64,000 nucleotides of DNA from Pseudoalteromonas nigrifaciens (GCF_002221505.1 NZ_CP011036.1:2852001-2916000); one strand, 5' to 3'. Positions 35,545 through 44,742 are shown, counted from the stretch's first letter. Made by a program: numbers and translations. Notes: a model not told the origin generated them from the letters alone.

Positions 35545-35813
35545 AGGGGCGAGTTAATCACGGCGCGAGGTTTGTAACCTAGTGGGCTCGATAACTGCTC
35601 CTGCGTTATTCTACTGGCTTACATCCATGTAAGAATAAGTAAAAACCGAGCAAAGCTTTTGCATCCTGCTCATGCCCCTAACAAAGAGTTAATTGCCCCT
35701 AAGACCCCTTCGGGCAGCGCATGTTTGGCATTGATGCTACGTTATCGCCTATTTATGGGGAATAATCACACCACATAGGCTCTGCCTTGCCTAAATACCA
35801 AACACACTGTTGC
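35545..35813. repeat. Candidate composite dispersed repeat element
   Basis: The gap 35507-35898 has no ORF but much symmetry. CTAGGGGCGAGTTAA near 35551 is mirrored by GAGTTAATTGCCCCTAA near 35687-35703. CTTACAT-CC-ATGTAAG (about 35618-35633) is a small palindrome. Near 35714-35733 a GCATGTTTGGCATT arm is mirrored by AATACCAAACACAC at 35794-35807. This looks like one or two non-coding repeat units. Copy number elsewhere cannot be checked here. Confidence 0.45.
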
Positions 35814-35898
35814 AAATTTAACCTTGAAAGATAAACAGACCCTAAAGCTTTGAAATAAGTAAGCCAAACTAACCACTTGGCCAAAATGGGTTTACCCA

Positions 35899-36237
35899 TT
35901 ATTTATCTTTGTTTAGCAGCGCCTTTAAGTCGGCAAACGGGTTATGTGTAGCCGCCACCACTTTTTGCTCTGTAGTGCCGCCGTACAACACATATTCGTG
36001 ATATTTATTATGCTCATTATCATGGCAATAAATACACAATAACTCCCAGTTACTACCATCATCAGGGTTATTATTATGGTCATGATCAATATGATGCACC
36101 GTTAACTCTCGTAAATTAGAATACTCAAACTCACGTGCACAGCGCCCACATACCCAAGGGTACAATCTTAACGCTTTAATTCGATAACCTTCTTCTTGCT
36201 GCTGATAAGCCTGCATACCACTCGTGGTTTTACTCAT
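35899..36237 (-). CDS. yajD: YajD-like HNH nuclease-family protein
   Basis: A 112-aa protein with two CxxC-type knuckles (CGRCAREF and CIYCHDNEH) around an HNH core (LTVHHIDHDHNNNPDDGSNWELLC). The order and the C-terminal NPFADLKALL tail are those of E. coli YajD, a conserved HNH protein whose biological role is unclear. It is not linked to restriction or phage genes. Monocistronic. Confidence 0.9.
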   Translation of the reverse strand: MSKTTSGMQAYQQQEEGYRIKALRLYPWVCGRCAREFEYSNLRELTVHHIDHDHNNNPDDGSNWELLCIYCHDNEHNKYHEYVLYGGTTEQKVVAATHNPFADLKALLNKDK

Positions 36238-36603
36238 TAACTTATTACTACCGTCTTTTTACAATAAGCCCAGATTAGCCTTTAAAAACCACTTTGAACA
36301 GCGCCTTTTATTTTAACCACCGAGCTTTGGTTAAGATATTTACTAACACATTGAATAATAATAATGATGTTTAAACTTATTTTCTCTAGCCAGAGATTTT
36401 CAGTGAAAATAAGGCGAATTTACGCGTTAATGGCTGGCCTATTGCAAATAAATTCAACGCAGTTAGCGCTGAAAATAGCTGCTTGAGATAAATTTATTAT
36501 CCAGAGTTTAGGTTAACTATCCTCAAAGTTGTTGCTCACCTAAAAGCTTGGGTATAATGAGCACTTATGGCTGTATTTGTTAGCCTACAACTTGGATAAA
36601 ACA
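36238..36603. other. Non-coding gap holding MITE-like copy 1
   Basis: 366 bp between yajD and the small gene at 36604. Over half of it is the repeat copy at 36313-36516. The remainder contains the downstream gene's promoter region, and nothing else was recognised. Confidence 0.6.
36313..36516 (+). repeat. MITE-like repeat, copy 1
   Basis: About 204 bp, with imperfect terminal inverted repeats (left AACCACCGAGCTTTGGTTAA; right, reversed, AACCTAAACTCTGGATAA). It matches copy 2 at 37879-38076 in the same orientation over nearly all its length, roughly 85% by eye. The shared core includes AAGGCGAATTTACGCG and ATTCAACGCAGTTAGCGC. No transposase is encoded. Confidence 0.8.
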
Positions 36604-36912
36604 ATGAAAAAACTCTCTGCAGTGCAAATAAAACAGCAAGCGCTTGTCCTTAATATTGCCGATACACTCGAAAAACAAGGCCTAGCAGAGCTCCCTGGTA
36701 TGCTGCAATGCTGGTTTGACGTTCAATATCACTTATTCCCTGGCTCCTTACTACTGTGCTTTCAATTTGACAACGAGCAAGCTTTAGCTGCAGCAAAACC
36801 AGAGTTATTAAAATGGCAAAAGCGCTTAAGCGCAGCCATGCTAAAAAAAGGCGTTGTTTTAAAAGATATGCGTAAACATTTAGTATTTACATTAGAAGCA
36901 CCCGATAGCTAA
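36604..36912 (+). CDS. Conserved hypothetical protein
   Basis: A 102-aa soluble protein (MKKLSAVQIKQQALVLNIADTLEKQGLAELPGMLQCWFDVQYHL...). The frame opens at 36577, but the ATG at 36604 follows GGATAAAACA and gives a natural start. It has helices at both ends and a hydrophobic strand (GSLLLCFQF) between; no family was recognised. It sits 88 bp behind MITE-like copy 1 and is convergent with acpH. Confidence 0.65.
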   Translation: MKKLSAVQIKQQALVLNIADTLEKQGLAELPGMLQCWFDVQYHLFPGSLLLCFQFDNEQALAAAKPELLKWQKRLSAAMLKKGVVLKDMRKHLVFTLEAPDS

Positions 36913-36964
36913 ATCAGGTTTATTACCGAGGATAAAAAGTAGATTCGGGGATTAAATCCCCCGG

Positions 36965-37579
36965 CTATAAAGTATAAAACCCACGGATGTTTTTAGCGTT
37001 TTCAAGATTAAACTGATTTACATGCGTAATCAGCTCAGGGAAAAATGCTAAAAATACAACATTCAATTCATCATAATGCTTTGCTATATCATCAACAGCA
37101 CCAGCAAAGGTATTAGTAAAGCGAATGCGCTTGGCTATATTATCAAGTGCTAGCCCTACCCCATCAAGGGTTTCGTACTCTTTAAACCAATCGTTGTCGG
37201 TCATGTGTTTTACAACGTGCTGCATTCGCGGCGGCATTACAGGCATACGCTTATGCAAAAGCGCAAAGCTAGTTTGTTTAAAGTCGTTTAATGGCTGTAG
37301 ATTATATTTTTGCCAATGCATAATTAAAAAGTGATCAAACACCACATCAATAGCCACCCCTGCAAAACGCTTACGCTTAGATGAAAAATACTGTTTAGCC
37401 TCTTTAACTATAGGATGAGAGTCAGTAAATTTATCCACTAAATAGTGATTATCGAGCGCATTCTTTACCGTTATAGGTATCTGGTTTAAATGCCGTTGAC
37501 CACCAAAGTCGCCCAGTAAATTACCAAAGTGCGAATCGGCCGTAGGCTGTGCTAAATAAAGATGAGCTAAATAATTCAA
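36965..37579 (-). CDS. acpH: ACP phosphodiesterase (AcpH)
   Basis: A 204-aa HD-like fold hydrolase that removes 4'-phosphopantetheine from acyl carrier protein. The N-terminus MNYLAHLYLAQPTADSHFGNLLGDF and the metal-ligand stretches HYLVDKFTDSHP and IDVVFDHFLIMHW are characteristic of AcpH (E. coli YajB). Length is normal. It is monocistronic between two repeat-bearing gaps. Confidence 0.92.
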   Translation of the reverse strand: MNYLAHLYLAQPTADSHFGNLLGDFGGQRHLNQIPITVKNALDNHYLVDKFTDSHPIVKEAKQYFSSKRKRFAGVAIDVVFDHFLIMHWQKYNLQPLNDFKQTSFALLHKRMPVMPPRMQHVVKHMTDNDWFKEYETLDGVGLALDNIAKRIRFTNTFAGAVDDIAKHYDELNVVFLAFFPELITHVNQFNLENAKNIRGFYTL

Positions 37580-38102
37580 CGTGTTCTCGGGTTTGGTTAA
37601 TACCTTTTAGATAATAACGCAGTTGTAGATGAAATTCATATAAAGGAAAAGTGAAAGGCTTTAAGCTTCAAGGGAATGATATTTTAGTTCGTGATTTTTT
37701 CACCAATAAAACACAGGCTCCTGCGCTCCCCATAAAAAAGACAACACAAACCTGCTCCCCACCCAATTACAATTATGTTTGATTAATTCAGTAAAGAGTC
37801 AGCCCTATTTTGCTATCAATGTTGCTGTATTTTTCGGTACTGCATGAGTCATAAAACGCCTTGCTTAACCTTAACTATTAAACCTGAACTCTGGTTAAGA
37901 GATTTACTAACGTATTGAATCATATTTATATTTAATTTTATTTTCTCTAGCCAAAGGCTTTCAGTGAAAACAAGGCGAATTTACGCGTCAATAGCTGGCC
38001 TATTGCAAGTAAATTCAACGCAGTTAGCGCTGAAAATAGCTGCTTGAGATAAGTTTATTATCCGAAGCTCAGGTTATTAAGCTCACAGAGGCACAACACG
38101 TT
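37580..38102. other. Non-coding gap holding MITE-like copy 2
   Basis: 523 bp. The first 300 bp (promoter region of acpH and unassigned AT-rich sequence) show nothing I recognise. The repeat copy occupies 37879-38076 and ends only 26 bp before the next gene. Confidence 0.6.
37879..38076 (+). repeat. MITE-like repeat, copy 2
   Basis: About 198 bp, the second copy of the element at 36313-36516 in the same orientation. The terminal inverted repeats are AACCTGAACTCTGGTTAA (left) and, reversed, AACCTGAGCTTCGGATAA (right). TTTTCTCTAGCC, AAGGCGAATTTACGCG and AAATTCAACGCAGTTAGCGC are identical to copy 1. Its right end lies next to the ribosome-site region of the 38103 gene. Confidence 0.8.
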
Positions 38103-38474
38103 ATGACAACTACTTTTTTAAGCCAATTACAGCAAGTCGCACTGCAACAAGCCCTTATCAGCACCAAGCTTTTAAACAGCTACACATTAAAGAGCAATAA
38201 CGCACCATCGCCCAAGCAACAAGCCTATAGCTTAATTGCTGTCGCGCTATACCGCTTTAATCTACAAAAAATAAAATGGTCATCTTTTTTAAAAACAGCC
38301 ATAAATACAGCAAACAACACATGCCAATGGTTAGCCACCGAACTTGTCAGGTGCCAACAAGACTATAAAGCCCAACCTCATGACGCTGTAATTAGCGAAC
38401 AAAGTGCATTCATTAGTGGTATTTTTAGCGAAGAACTCACTTATATTGATAGTTTACTGGGGGCTGAAGCGTAA
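38103..38474 (+). CDS. Hypothetical protein
   Basis: A 123-aa mainly helical soluble protein (MTTTFLSQLQQVALQQALISTKLLNS ... SFLKTAINTANNTCQWLATEL). No family was recognised, and it has no signal peptide or membrane helix. The start directly follows MITE-like copy 2, so its promoter may lie inside the repeat. Codon use looks like the neighbours. Confidence 0.6.
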   Translation: MTTTFLSQLQQVALQQALISTKLLNSYTLKSNNAPSPKQQAYSLIAVALYRFNLQKIKWSSFLKTAINTANNTCQWLATELVRCQQDYKAQPHDAVISEQSAFISGIFSEELTYIDSLLGAEA

Positions 38475-38507
38475 GCTCTTAAGTTTATTTAAGCAATTAT
38501 GTGAACT

Positions 38508-38543
38508 GTCGGATGGCACGGCTGCGCCGCTTATCCGGCCTAC
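38508..38543. repeat. REP-like palindromic unit
   Basis: GTCGGATGGC...GCCGCTTATCCGGCCTAC resembles enterobacterial REP/PU units (CGGATG...TTATCCGGCCTAC). It is GC-rich against an AT-rich background, and its end overlaps the last codons of the antitoxin gene on the other strand. Confidence 0.6.
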
Positions 38544-38824
38544 CTTATTTGCGTTGTAAGGCGAAGATTCAGTACTTTCATCACTTTAAAAATAGTTTCC
38601 CAACGTGGTTTGGTTTTACCGTTAACTGCTTTATATAAGCTTTCACGATTTAACCCCGCTGCTTTAGCAATATCACTCACGCCATGTTTTTTAACTAATA
38701 AGCCAAGTGCTTCGATAAAGGTATTTGGATCATCATCAGCTAAACACTCTTCTAAAAATGTATTAATTTCTTGCTGTGTTTCCATATAGTCAAACGGGTT
38801 AAAATCTGATGTTTGTAGCGCCAT
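38540..38824 (-). CDS. HTH antitoxin of the HI1420/HigA type, apparently orphan
   Basis: A 94-aa protein. The N-terminal FNPFDYMETQQEINTFLEECLADDDP leader and the HTH (DIAKAAGLNRESLYKAVNGKTKPRWETIFKVMKVLNL) fit the putative addiction-module antidote family typified by HI1420. The partner toxin (a RelE-like HI1419 homologue) should lie directly upstream, but no ORF of proper size is present between 38825 and the intron at 39057. A TTGGAG ribosome site precedes the ATG. It may be a remnant after loss of the toxin. Confidence 0.85.
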   Translation of the reverse strand: MALQTSDFNPFDYMETQQEINTFLEECLADDDPNTFIEALGLLVKKHGVSDIAKAAGLNRESLYKAVNGKTKPRWETIFKVMKVLNLRLTTQIR

Positions 38825-39056
38825 AATAATTACTCCAATTTATTCAACTTGCTGAACAAATGTAGCCTGAAGGCTACGAATGCACAATGTTATTTATAAC
38901 TTTTGGGCTGGCGCCCGCGCGCCAGCAAGCTTAACGCCTACATTAAATAGCACATACTCTTGGCTTTTGAGCGAGTAAGTATATTTGTGATTCGTTGGGT
39001 TTCGTTGCACTCTTCCCAACCTACGCCCATATAATTTATGGCGAATCACCACGCAC
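38825..39056. repeat. Palindrome cluster between antitoxin and intron
   Basis: Three palindromes are packed here. One is GTAGCC-TGAA-GGCTAC (about 38862-38877). The second is GCTGGCGC-CCGC-GCGCCAGC (38907-38926). The third is a REP-like unit bounded by GTGATTCG (38987) and CGAATCAC (39049), with inner TTGGG...CCCAA and the motif TGGGTTTCGTTGCACTCTTC common in dispersed repeats. No gene was seen. Confidence 0.6.
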
Positions 39057-41158
39057 ATCGAGTAGGGTGAGGCTTTTGCCTCATCCCTCTCACAGAACCG
39101 TACGTACGGGCCTCGTATACGGCTCCTGTATTCTTCTATCCCTTCGGCTTATTTTCTAAACGCCGATTGAGCAAGCCATCCTGTACTTACTTTTTCCATT
39201 GAATATAAACCTTGCTCCTCAAACCATTGGTTTGGCATCGCTACATTCGATAATGGACTTAGAGAGTTTCGCCATGAGTTCATTTTGATGAACTTAAATG
39301 GCGGCTTTTTCCCTAATTGTTTTAGTCGCTTATGCAACCTCGCTGGGTTTTTCCACAACCTTAACTGAATTGCCCTTAATCGTCGTCTCACCCACCTTGC
39401 CAACAAATTTAGCACTCGTTTACAATTGGCTATACTGAAATAATTTACAAAGCCGCGCACCACTGGATTGAGTCTTTTTATTACTTCAATTAAGTTCATG
39501 CCACTATTTCGCTTTGTTAATCGTTTAACTCTTTGTTTAAAGCCTTTGAGTTTTGTGGCTTGGATACGCGTCCAATTACTGCCTATCTCCACTCCCAAAA
39601 ATTTTACGCCTTCACTACTATGCGCTATGTGCGTTTTCTTTTCGTTGACTGTTAACTTTAAGCCTTTTTCGAGTATCTGAGTCGCTACTGTGAGTGCATT
39701 CTTGGCTGCTTTTTCTGTGCAGCATAAGATCAATATGTCGTCGGCGTACCTCACTATTCTGTGATTTCGCTTTTTCATTTCTTGATCAAATGCATCTAGG
39801 TAGATATTCGCCAACAGTGGACTGATAACACCACCTTGTGGACTTCCTAGCTCACTCGCTTCCCAATTATTGCCTATCATTACTCCGCTTTTTAAAAACT
39901 GTTTGAGCAGTTTTAAGATGCTACCGTCTGTCACTTTGCTTTTGACGCTGCTTATGATCAAGTCGTGATCGAGTAGGTCAAAACACTTCGACAGATCCAT
40001 ATCAACCACCCACTCACGGTGATATTTACGAATAAATACCGTGGCTTTGCTGATGGCGTCATGACAACTTCGTTTCGGCCTGTACCCATAACTTGATGGG
40101 TGAAAGTCGATGTCGAAGAGCGGTTGGAGAATGTTCAATAGTGTTTGTTGTACTATGCGGTCGCGAACTGTTGGAATTCCCAGCAGTCTCACACCACCAT
40201 CATCTTTCGGTATTTCTATCCGTTTGACTGGCTGTGCGCGATACTGCTTGCTTTGCAGTTCACCTTGCAGTTGTTTCAAGTTTTCTTCTAAATTCAAGGC
40301 GAACGCGGCTATGGACTGCCTATCTATTCCGGCCGCTCCTTTCGCTGCTTTCACTTTTTTGAATCCCTTGTACAGGTTATTAATATCTAATAATTGCCCA
40401 TACAAGCTGTAGTAAACTGTCATCAATTGCCTTTGCTTACGGTATGTCTGTCGTTTCACATTGATGTATAGTGGTGTTCTTCATGAGGACATTAGGTGTG
40501 CTAGCCGAATGGCAATCTGCCTAAGTGGTCGCTCATTACTCCCATGCTCGGCCTTCAGTTCTCAGCGTCCACATTCCTGCTTAGCCGTCATCTCTTGCCT
40601 ATTTCCGTCGAAATACATGTGAGCCTATACGTCGATACTCCTGATTTTCATACACTTAAAGAATACTTCCCCCCTTCGCAATCAATTAAAACTTTTGATT
40701 AAAATTGACCCTATCAAACATTCTGTTGATAGTCGGCTTGGTTTTGTCCTCCACACCATTACTGGCTTTCATCGGCCTAGCCTTACTCACTACTACGGGT
40801 TCATCTGCCACCTCACACCGACGTTAAACCTTGGGTTTCCCCTTGAGTTTAGGCCACTTATTTACACTAAGTTTAGATGCCAGGCTTCCCCAGTTACTGC
40901 ACTGGCTCCCTGTTAGAAATCCCACCCTCAAGCACAGTATTGGTCTGACTAAGTATAGGGCGTTGCGCTATTTTGCACGCTGACCCACCAATACTGCCGA
41001 AACAGGTTACGGTTAGTTGTGTACCTCTAACTTCTTATGGCTTCCTTCAGACCCCACCGTTGGCCAGTGACGCCCTTGCCATTCAGATTATCTTCCCCTT
41101 AGTCAGGGTAATAAGGCATCTTTCAGCCTATCGGGTTTGCCAGCTTCGCTGGGCAAAC
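39057..41158 (-). mobile_element. Group II intron, class C-like, complete
   Basis: About 2.1 kb read leftward. The 5' end (GTTTGCCCAGC at 41158) directly follows the T run of the gcvP terminator. Domain I contains TCTGAAGGAAGC, a motif also seen in class C introns such as the Oceanobacillus one. Domain IV carries the maturase gene. Domain V is seen as GAGCCGTATACG...CGTACGTACGGTTC (about 39101-39131). A domain VI hairpin (GATGAGGC-AAAA-GCCTCA) follows, and the 3' end is CTCGAT at about 39057. Ends are placed by eye to within a few bases. Confidence 0.82.
39149..40423 (-). CDS. ltrA: Group II intron reverse transcriptase/maturase
   Basis: A 424-aa protein. The reverse transcriptase blocks include GIPTVRDRIVQQ, SSYGYRPKRSCHDA, SPQGGVISPLLANIYL and RYADD (the catalytic pair). 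The maturase X domain (KRLTKRNSGMNLIEVIKRLNPVVRGFVNYFSI) follows. There is no C-terminal HNH endonuclease domain, in keeping with class C introns. The ORF extends upstream to 40459, but the ATG at 40423 (MTVYYSLYG) follows AAAGG at proper spacing and is preferred. The gene appears intact. Confidence 0.94.
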   Translation of the reverse strand: MTVYYSLYGQLLDINNLYKGFKKVKAAKGAAGIDRQSIAAFALNLEENLKQLQGELQSKQYRAQPVKRIEIPKDDGGVRLLGIPTVRDRIVQQTLLNILQPLFDIDFHPSSYGYRPKRSCHDAISKATVFIRKYHREWVVDMDLSKCFDLLDHDLIISSVKSKVTDGSILKLLKQFLKSGVMIGNNWEASELGSPQGGVISPLLANIYLDAFDQEMKKRNHRIVRYADDILILCCTEKAAKNALTVATQILEKGLKLTVNEKKTHIAHSSEGVKFLGVEIGSNWTRIQATKLKGFKQRVKRLTKRNSGMNLIEVIKRLNPVVRGFVNYFSIANCKRVLNLLARWVRRRLRAIQLRLWKNPARLHKRLKQLGKKPPFKFIKMNSWRNSLSPLSNVAMPNQWFEEQGLYSMEKVSTGWLAQSAFRK

Positions 41159-41194
41159 AAAAAAGCCGTTGCATTACTGCAACGGCTTTTATAA
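41159..41194 (-). terminator. gcvP terminator and intron insertion point
   Basis: AAAAGCCGTTGCA...TGCAACGGCTTTTTT, a perfect stem with a short TTAC-type loop, 44 bp after the gcvP stop. The group II intron begins right after the T run. Confidence 0.92.
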
Positions 41195-41237
41195 TTTTGA
41201 TAAATTTCCACTCTACAGTAGAAATTTTTTCAAAAAA

Positions 41238-44129
41238 TTAATCGCGGTATGTCTCAACCGGTGGGCAAGCACACACTAAGTTACGGTCGCCGTATACGTC
41301 GTCAATACGTGTTACGGTTGGCCAGAACTTGTTTTTAGCCACGCTTGGCACTGGGAATGCTGCGTAAAAACGGTCGTATGCACGGTCCCATTCGTTACCT
41401 AACACGTCGCCTTGGGTGTGCGGTGCAAACACTAACGGGTTGTTTTCGATTGACCATTCGCCAGAGATTACTTTGTCGATTTCGCTCTTAATTGACACCA
41501 TTGCTTCGATGAAGCGGTCGATCTCAACCTTAGACTCAGACTCGGTAGGCTCTATCATTAACGTGCCCGCTACTGGGAACGACATAGTAGGTGAATGGAA
41601 ACCGTAGTCTTGTAGGCGTTTAGCTACGTCCATTTCAGTAATACCCGACAACTCTTTAAGCGGACGCAAGTCAACAATACATTCGTGCGCAACACGGTTG
41701 TTACGGCCACGGTATAAAATTGGAAAGTGCTTGCTTAGCTCATGCGTTAAGTAGTTAGCATTTACAATTGCCATTTCAGTGGCTTGTTTTAAGCCCTCTG
41801 AGCCCATCATGGTAATGTAAGCCCACGAAATAGGTAAAATAGACGCTGAACCATATGGCGCTGCCGATACCGCTCCGTTACCTTCGTTAGTACCTGGTAC
41901 GTTAATAATGCTGTGGTTAGGCATAAATGGCGCAAGGTGCGATTTAACACCAATTGGGCCAACACCTGGACCACCGCCACCGTGTGGAATACAAAAGGTT
42001 TTATGCAAGTTTAAGTGCGATACGTCTGAGCCAATAAAGCCTGGGCTAGTTACGCCAACTTGCGCGTTCATGTTTGCGCCGTCCATGTAAACTTGGCCGC
42101 CGTGCTGATGAATAATATCGCAAATTTCACGAATTGTTTCTTCGTATACGCCGTGTGTAGATGGGTAAGTGATCATAATACACGATAAGTTTTCGGCTAC
42201 CGCTTCTGCTTTCGCTTTAAGATCGGCCATGTCTACGTTACCGTTTTTATCACAATCAACCACCACAATTTTCATGCTGGCCATTTGTGCCGACGCTGGG
42301 TTAGTACCATGCGCCGAGCTTGGAATTAAACATACGTTACGGTGAGCGTCGCCGCGTGACTCGTGGTATTTACGAATGGCAATTAAGCCTGCGTATTCAC
42401 CTTGAGCACCTGAGTTAGGTTGCAATGAAACCGCATCGTAACCGGTAATGTTTACCAACCAATCATGCAGTTCGCCCATCATAATTTGATAGCCTTGTGC
42501 TTGATCTAGCGGGCAAAATGGGTGCAAGTTTGAAAATTCAGGCCAGGTAATTGGGATCATCTCAGCAGTCGCGTTTAGTTTCATGGTACATGAACCTAAC
42601 GAGATCATTGAGTGGTTAAGCGCTAAATCTTTGTTTTCTAGGCGCTTAATATAACGCAGCATTTCAGTTTCGCTGTGGTACGAATTAAAGTTAGGGTGCG
42701 TTAATACTTCGTCATCACGCTCTAAGCTTGCTGGAATTGACGTGCTGCCATTGTTTTCAATATCGGCTGCAATTGCATCAACACTTAGGCCATGGCCTTC
42801 GCCTAATACAATATCAAATAACTGCGCTACGTCTGCACGTGTGGTGGTTTCTGATACGGCAATTGAGTATTCGCCATCGCGGTTAGTAGCAAAGTTAACA
42901 CCGCTTGCTAGTGCACGCGCAATAACGTCGGCTTTGCTATCGCTTACTACCGTTAGGGTATCAAACCAGGTGTTGTGTTTAAGGCTCACGCCTTTAGCTT
43001 GTAAGCCTGCAGCTAAAATATCGGCAAAGCGATGAATACGCTGAGCAATAGTTTTTAAGCCTTGTGGGCCATGGTACACAGCGTAAAACGCTGCCATGTT
43101 GGCCAGTAATACTTGCGCGGTACAAATGTTTGAGTTGGCTTTGTCGCGGCGAATGTGTTGCTCACGCGTTTGCATTGCCATACGCAGTGCATCGTTACCT
43201 AAACGGTCTTTAGATACGCCAATAATACGACCTGGTAATGAACGTTTGTATGCATCACGCGTTGCGAAAAATGCAGCGTGAGGACCGCCGTAACCCATAG
43301 GTACACCAAAACGCTGTGCTGAACCTAATACTACGTCTGCGCCTAATTTACCCGGTGCTTTTAATAGTAATAAACTCATAATGTCGGCAGCAACACAGGC
43401 AATTGCCTTTTTGCTTTGTACGCCAGCAATTAGGTCGGTAATGTCTACCACTTCACCAGTTGTTGATGGGTATTGAAATAACGCGCCAAAAATCTCATGG
43501 TTAACAGCGTCGGCTGCTTTGCCAACAATTATTTCAAAACCAAACTGCTCGGCGCGGGTGCTTACTACGTCAATTGTTTGTGTGTGTACGTCGTCGGCAA
43601 TAAAAAATGCATTGGCTTTTTTCGCTTTAGATACACGTTTTGCAAGGCCCATAGCCTCTGCTGCAGCGGTTGATTCGTCAAGTAACGATGCACTTGCTAA
43701 ATCTAGGCCGGTTAAATCTAGGGTCATAGTTTGAAAGTTAAGTAGCGACTCTAAACGCCCTTGCGCTATCTCTGGCTGATATGGAGTGTACGCAGTATAC
43801 CAACCTGGGTTTTCTAGTACGTTACGTAAAATTACGTGCGGTACATGTGTTGGGTGGTAGCCTTGGCCAATATACGATTTGAAAACTTTATTTTTGCTTG
43901 CTACTGACTTTAAGTAGCTTAGTGTTTCAACTTCGGTGCGGCTTTCGCCCACGGTTAAAGGCTGCTCAAGGCGAATACCTGCAGGTACAGTTTGACCGAT
44001 CAGCTCTTCAACACTCGATACTTCAAGCGCGCTAAGCATATCGCTTACTTGCGCTGGGCTTGGCCCAATATGGCGGCGAATAAAATCTTGCGTTTGCTCT
44101 AACTGCTCAAGAGATTTGGCGTTTGACAT
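41238..44129 (-). CDS. gcvP: Glycine decarboxylase P protein
   Basis: A 963-aa single-chain PLP enzyme of the glycine cleavage system, releasing CO2 and passing aminomethyl to the H protein. The N-terminal [17 protein letters not shown], the PLP lysine in [18 protein letters not shown] (C-terminal half) and [14 protein letters not shown] are present. Length is normal. It is last in the gcv operon, and an internal terminator-like hairpin lies between gcvH and gcvP. Confidence 0.97.
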   Translation of the reverse strand: MSNAKSLEQLEQTQDFIRRHIGPSPAQVSDMLSALEVSSVEELIGQTVPAGIRLEQPLTVGESRTEVETLSYLKSVASKNKVFKSYIGQGYHPTHVPHVILRNVLENPGWYTAYTPYQPEIAQGRLESLLNFQTMTLDLTGLDLASASLLDESTAAAEAMGLAKRVSKAKKANAFFIADDVHTQTIDVVSTRAEQFGFEIIVGKAADAVNHEIFGALFQYPSTTGEVVDITDLIAGVQSKKAIACVAADIMSLLLLKAPGKLGADVVLGSAQRFGVPMGYGGPHAAFFATRDAYKRSLPGRIIGVSKDRLGNDALRMAMQTREQHIRRDKANSNICTAQVLLANMAAFYAVYHGPQGLKTIAQRIHRFADILAAGLQAKGVSLKHNTWFDTLTVVSDSKADVIARALASGVNFATNRDGEYSIAVSETTTRADVAQLFDIVLGEGHGLSVDAIAADIENNGSTSIPASLERDDEVLTHPNFNSYHSETEMLRYIKRLENKDLALNHSMISLGSCTMKLNATAEMIPITWPEFSNLHPFCPLDQAQGYQIMMGELHDWLVNITGYDAVSLQPNSGAQGEYAGLIAIRKYHESRGDAHRNVCLIPSSAHGTNPASAQMASMKIVVVDCDKNGNVDMADLKAKAEAVAENLSCIMITYPSTHGVYEETIREICDIIHQHGGQVYMDGANMNAQVGVTSPGFIGSDVSHLNLHKTFCIPHGGGGPGVGPIGVKSHLAPFMPNHSIINVPGTNEGNGAVSAAPYGSASILPISWAYITMMGSEGLKQATEMAIVNANYLTHELSKHFPILYRGRNNRVAHECIVDLRPLKELSGITEMDVAKRLQDYGFHSPTMSFPVAGTLMIEPTESESKVEIDRFIEAMVSIKSEIDKVISGEWSIENNPLVFAPHTQGDVLGNEWDRAYDRFYAAFPVPSVAKNKFWPTVTRIDDVYGDRNLVCACPPVETYRD

Positions 44130-44245
44130 GTGTCCAGATTCCTATGATCCAAAAAATGTGATTATTACTAATGGGTAACCAGCAATAACTTAAAATTAAT
44201 ATGATTTAATAACTTACAGTGTATGGAAAGGTAAGCAGCAAAATC

Positions 44246-44283
44246 ATAAAAGCCCCAATGTTTTAAATAATGGGGCTTTTTAC
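44246..44283 (-). terminator. Terminator-like hairpin between gcvH and gcvP
   Basis: AAAAGCCCCA...TGGGGCTTTTT with an A/T-rich loop, about 11 bp after the gcvH stop. It may reduce read-through into gcvP or mark separate transcription of gcvP. Confidence 0.8.
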
Positions 44284-44293
44284 TCACTAAAGA

Positions 44294-44683
44294 TTAATCT
44301 TCGTCAATAGTGTTTGCGTAGTCTTCTGCATTTAATAGGTTTTCAAGCTCAGACTCATCTGATGCTTTAATGCGAAATAACCAGCCGTCACCAAACGCGT
44401 CGGTGTTAACTGTTTCTGGTGCGTCTTCTAGCTCTTCGTTAATTGCAACAATTTCGCCACCAATTGGTGCGTAAATGTCTGATGCTGCTTTTACCGATTC
44501 TGCTACTGCACACTCTTCGCCTGCATCTACTTCGTCGCCTACTTCTGGAAGTTCTACGAATACCATGTCGCCAAGTAACTCTTGCGCATGTTCAGTAATA
44601 CCAACAGTAAACGTACCGTCACCTTCGTTGCGAACCCACTCGTGTGAAGAGGCATACTTTAACTCGCTAGGGATATTGCTCAT
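44294..44683 (-). CDS. gcvH: Glycine cleavage system H protein
   Basis: A 129-aa lipoyl carrier. The lipoylated lysine is Lys65 in [15 protein letters not shown]. The N-terminal [14 protein letters not shown] and [21 protein letters not shown] are canonical. It shuttles the aminomethyl group from P to T protein. It lies 59 bp behind gcvT. Confidence 0.98.
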   Translation of the reverse strand: MSNIPSELKYASSHEWVRNEGDGTFTVGITEHAQELLGDMVFVELPEVGDEVDAGEECAVAESVKAASDIYAPIGGEIVAINEELEDAPETVNTDAFGDGWLFRIKASDESELENLLNAEDYANTIDED

Positions 44684-44742
44684 TTTGTTTTGTCCTTTGG
44701 TTTATATTGGGTGATAGCACCAAAATTAAATTTATTTATACT

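Noticed and set aside
35899..36237. HNH gene as part of a restriction or homing system
   Set aside because: The sequence matches the widespread YajD family, and no methylase, intein or intron accompanies it.
40695..41194. Two short rightward frames (40695-40916 and 40973-41194) opposite the maturase upstream region
   Set aside because: They lie within the structured 5' part (domains I-III) of the group II intron on the other strand, with no ribosome site or family likeness.
42742..43734. Several rightward frames opposite gcvP
   Set aside because: Shadows of a strongly coding gene; Ser/Ala/Arg-rich composition and no start signals.
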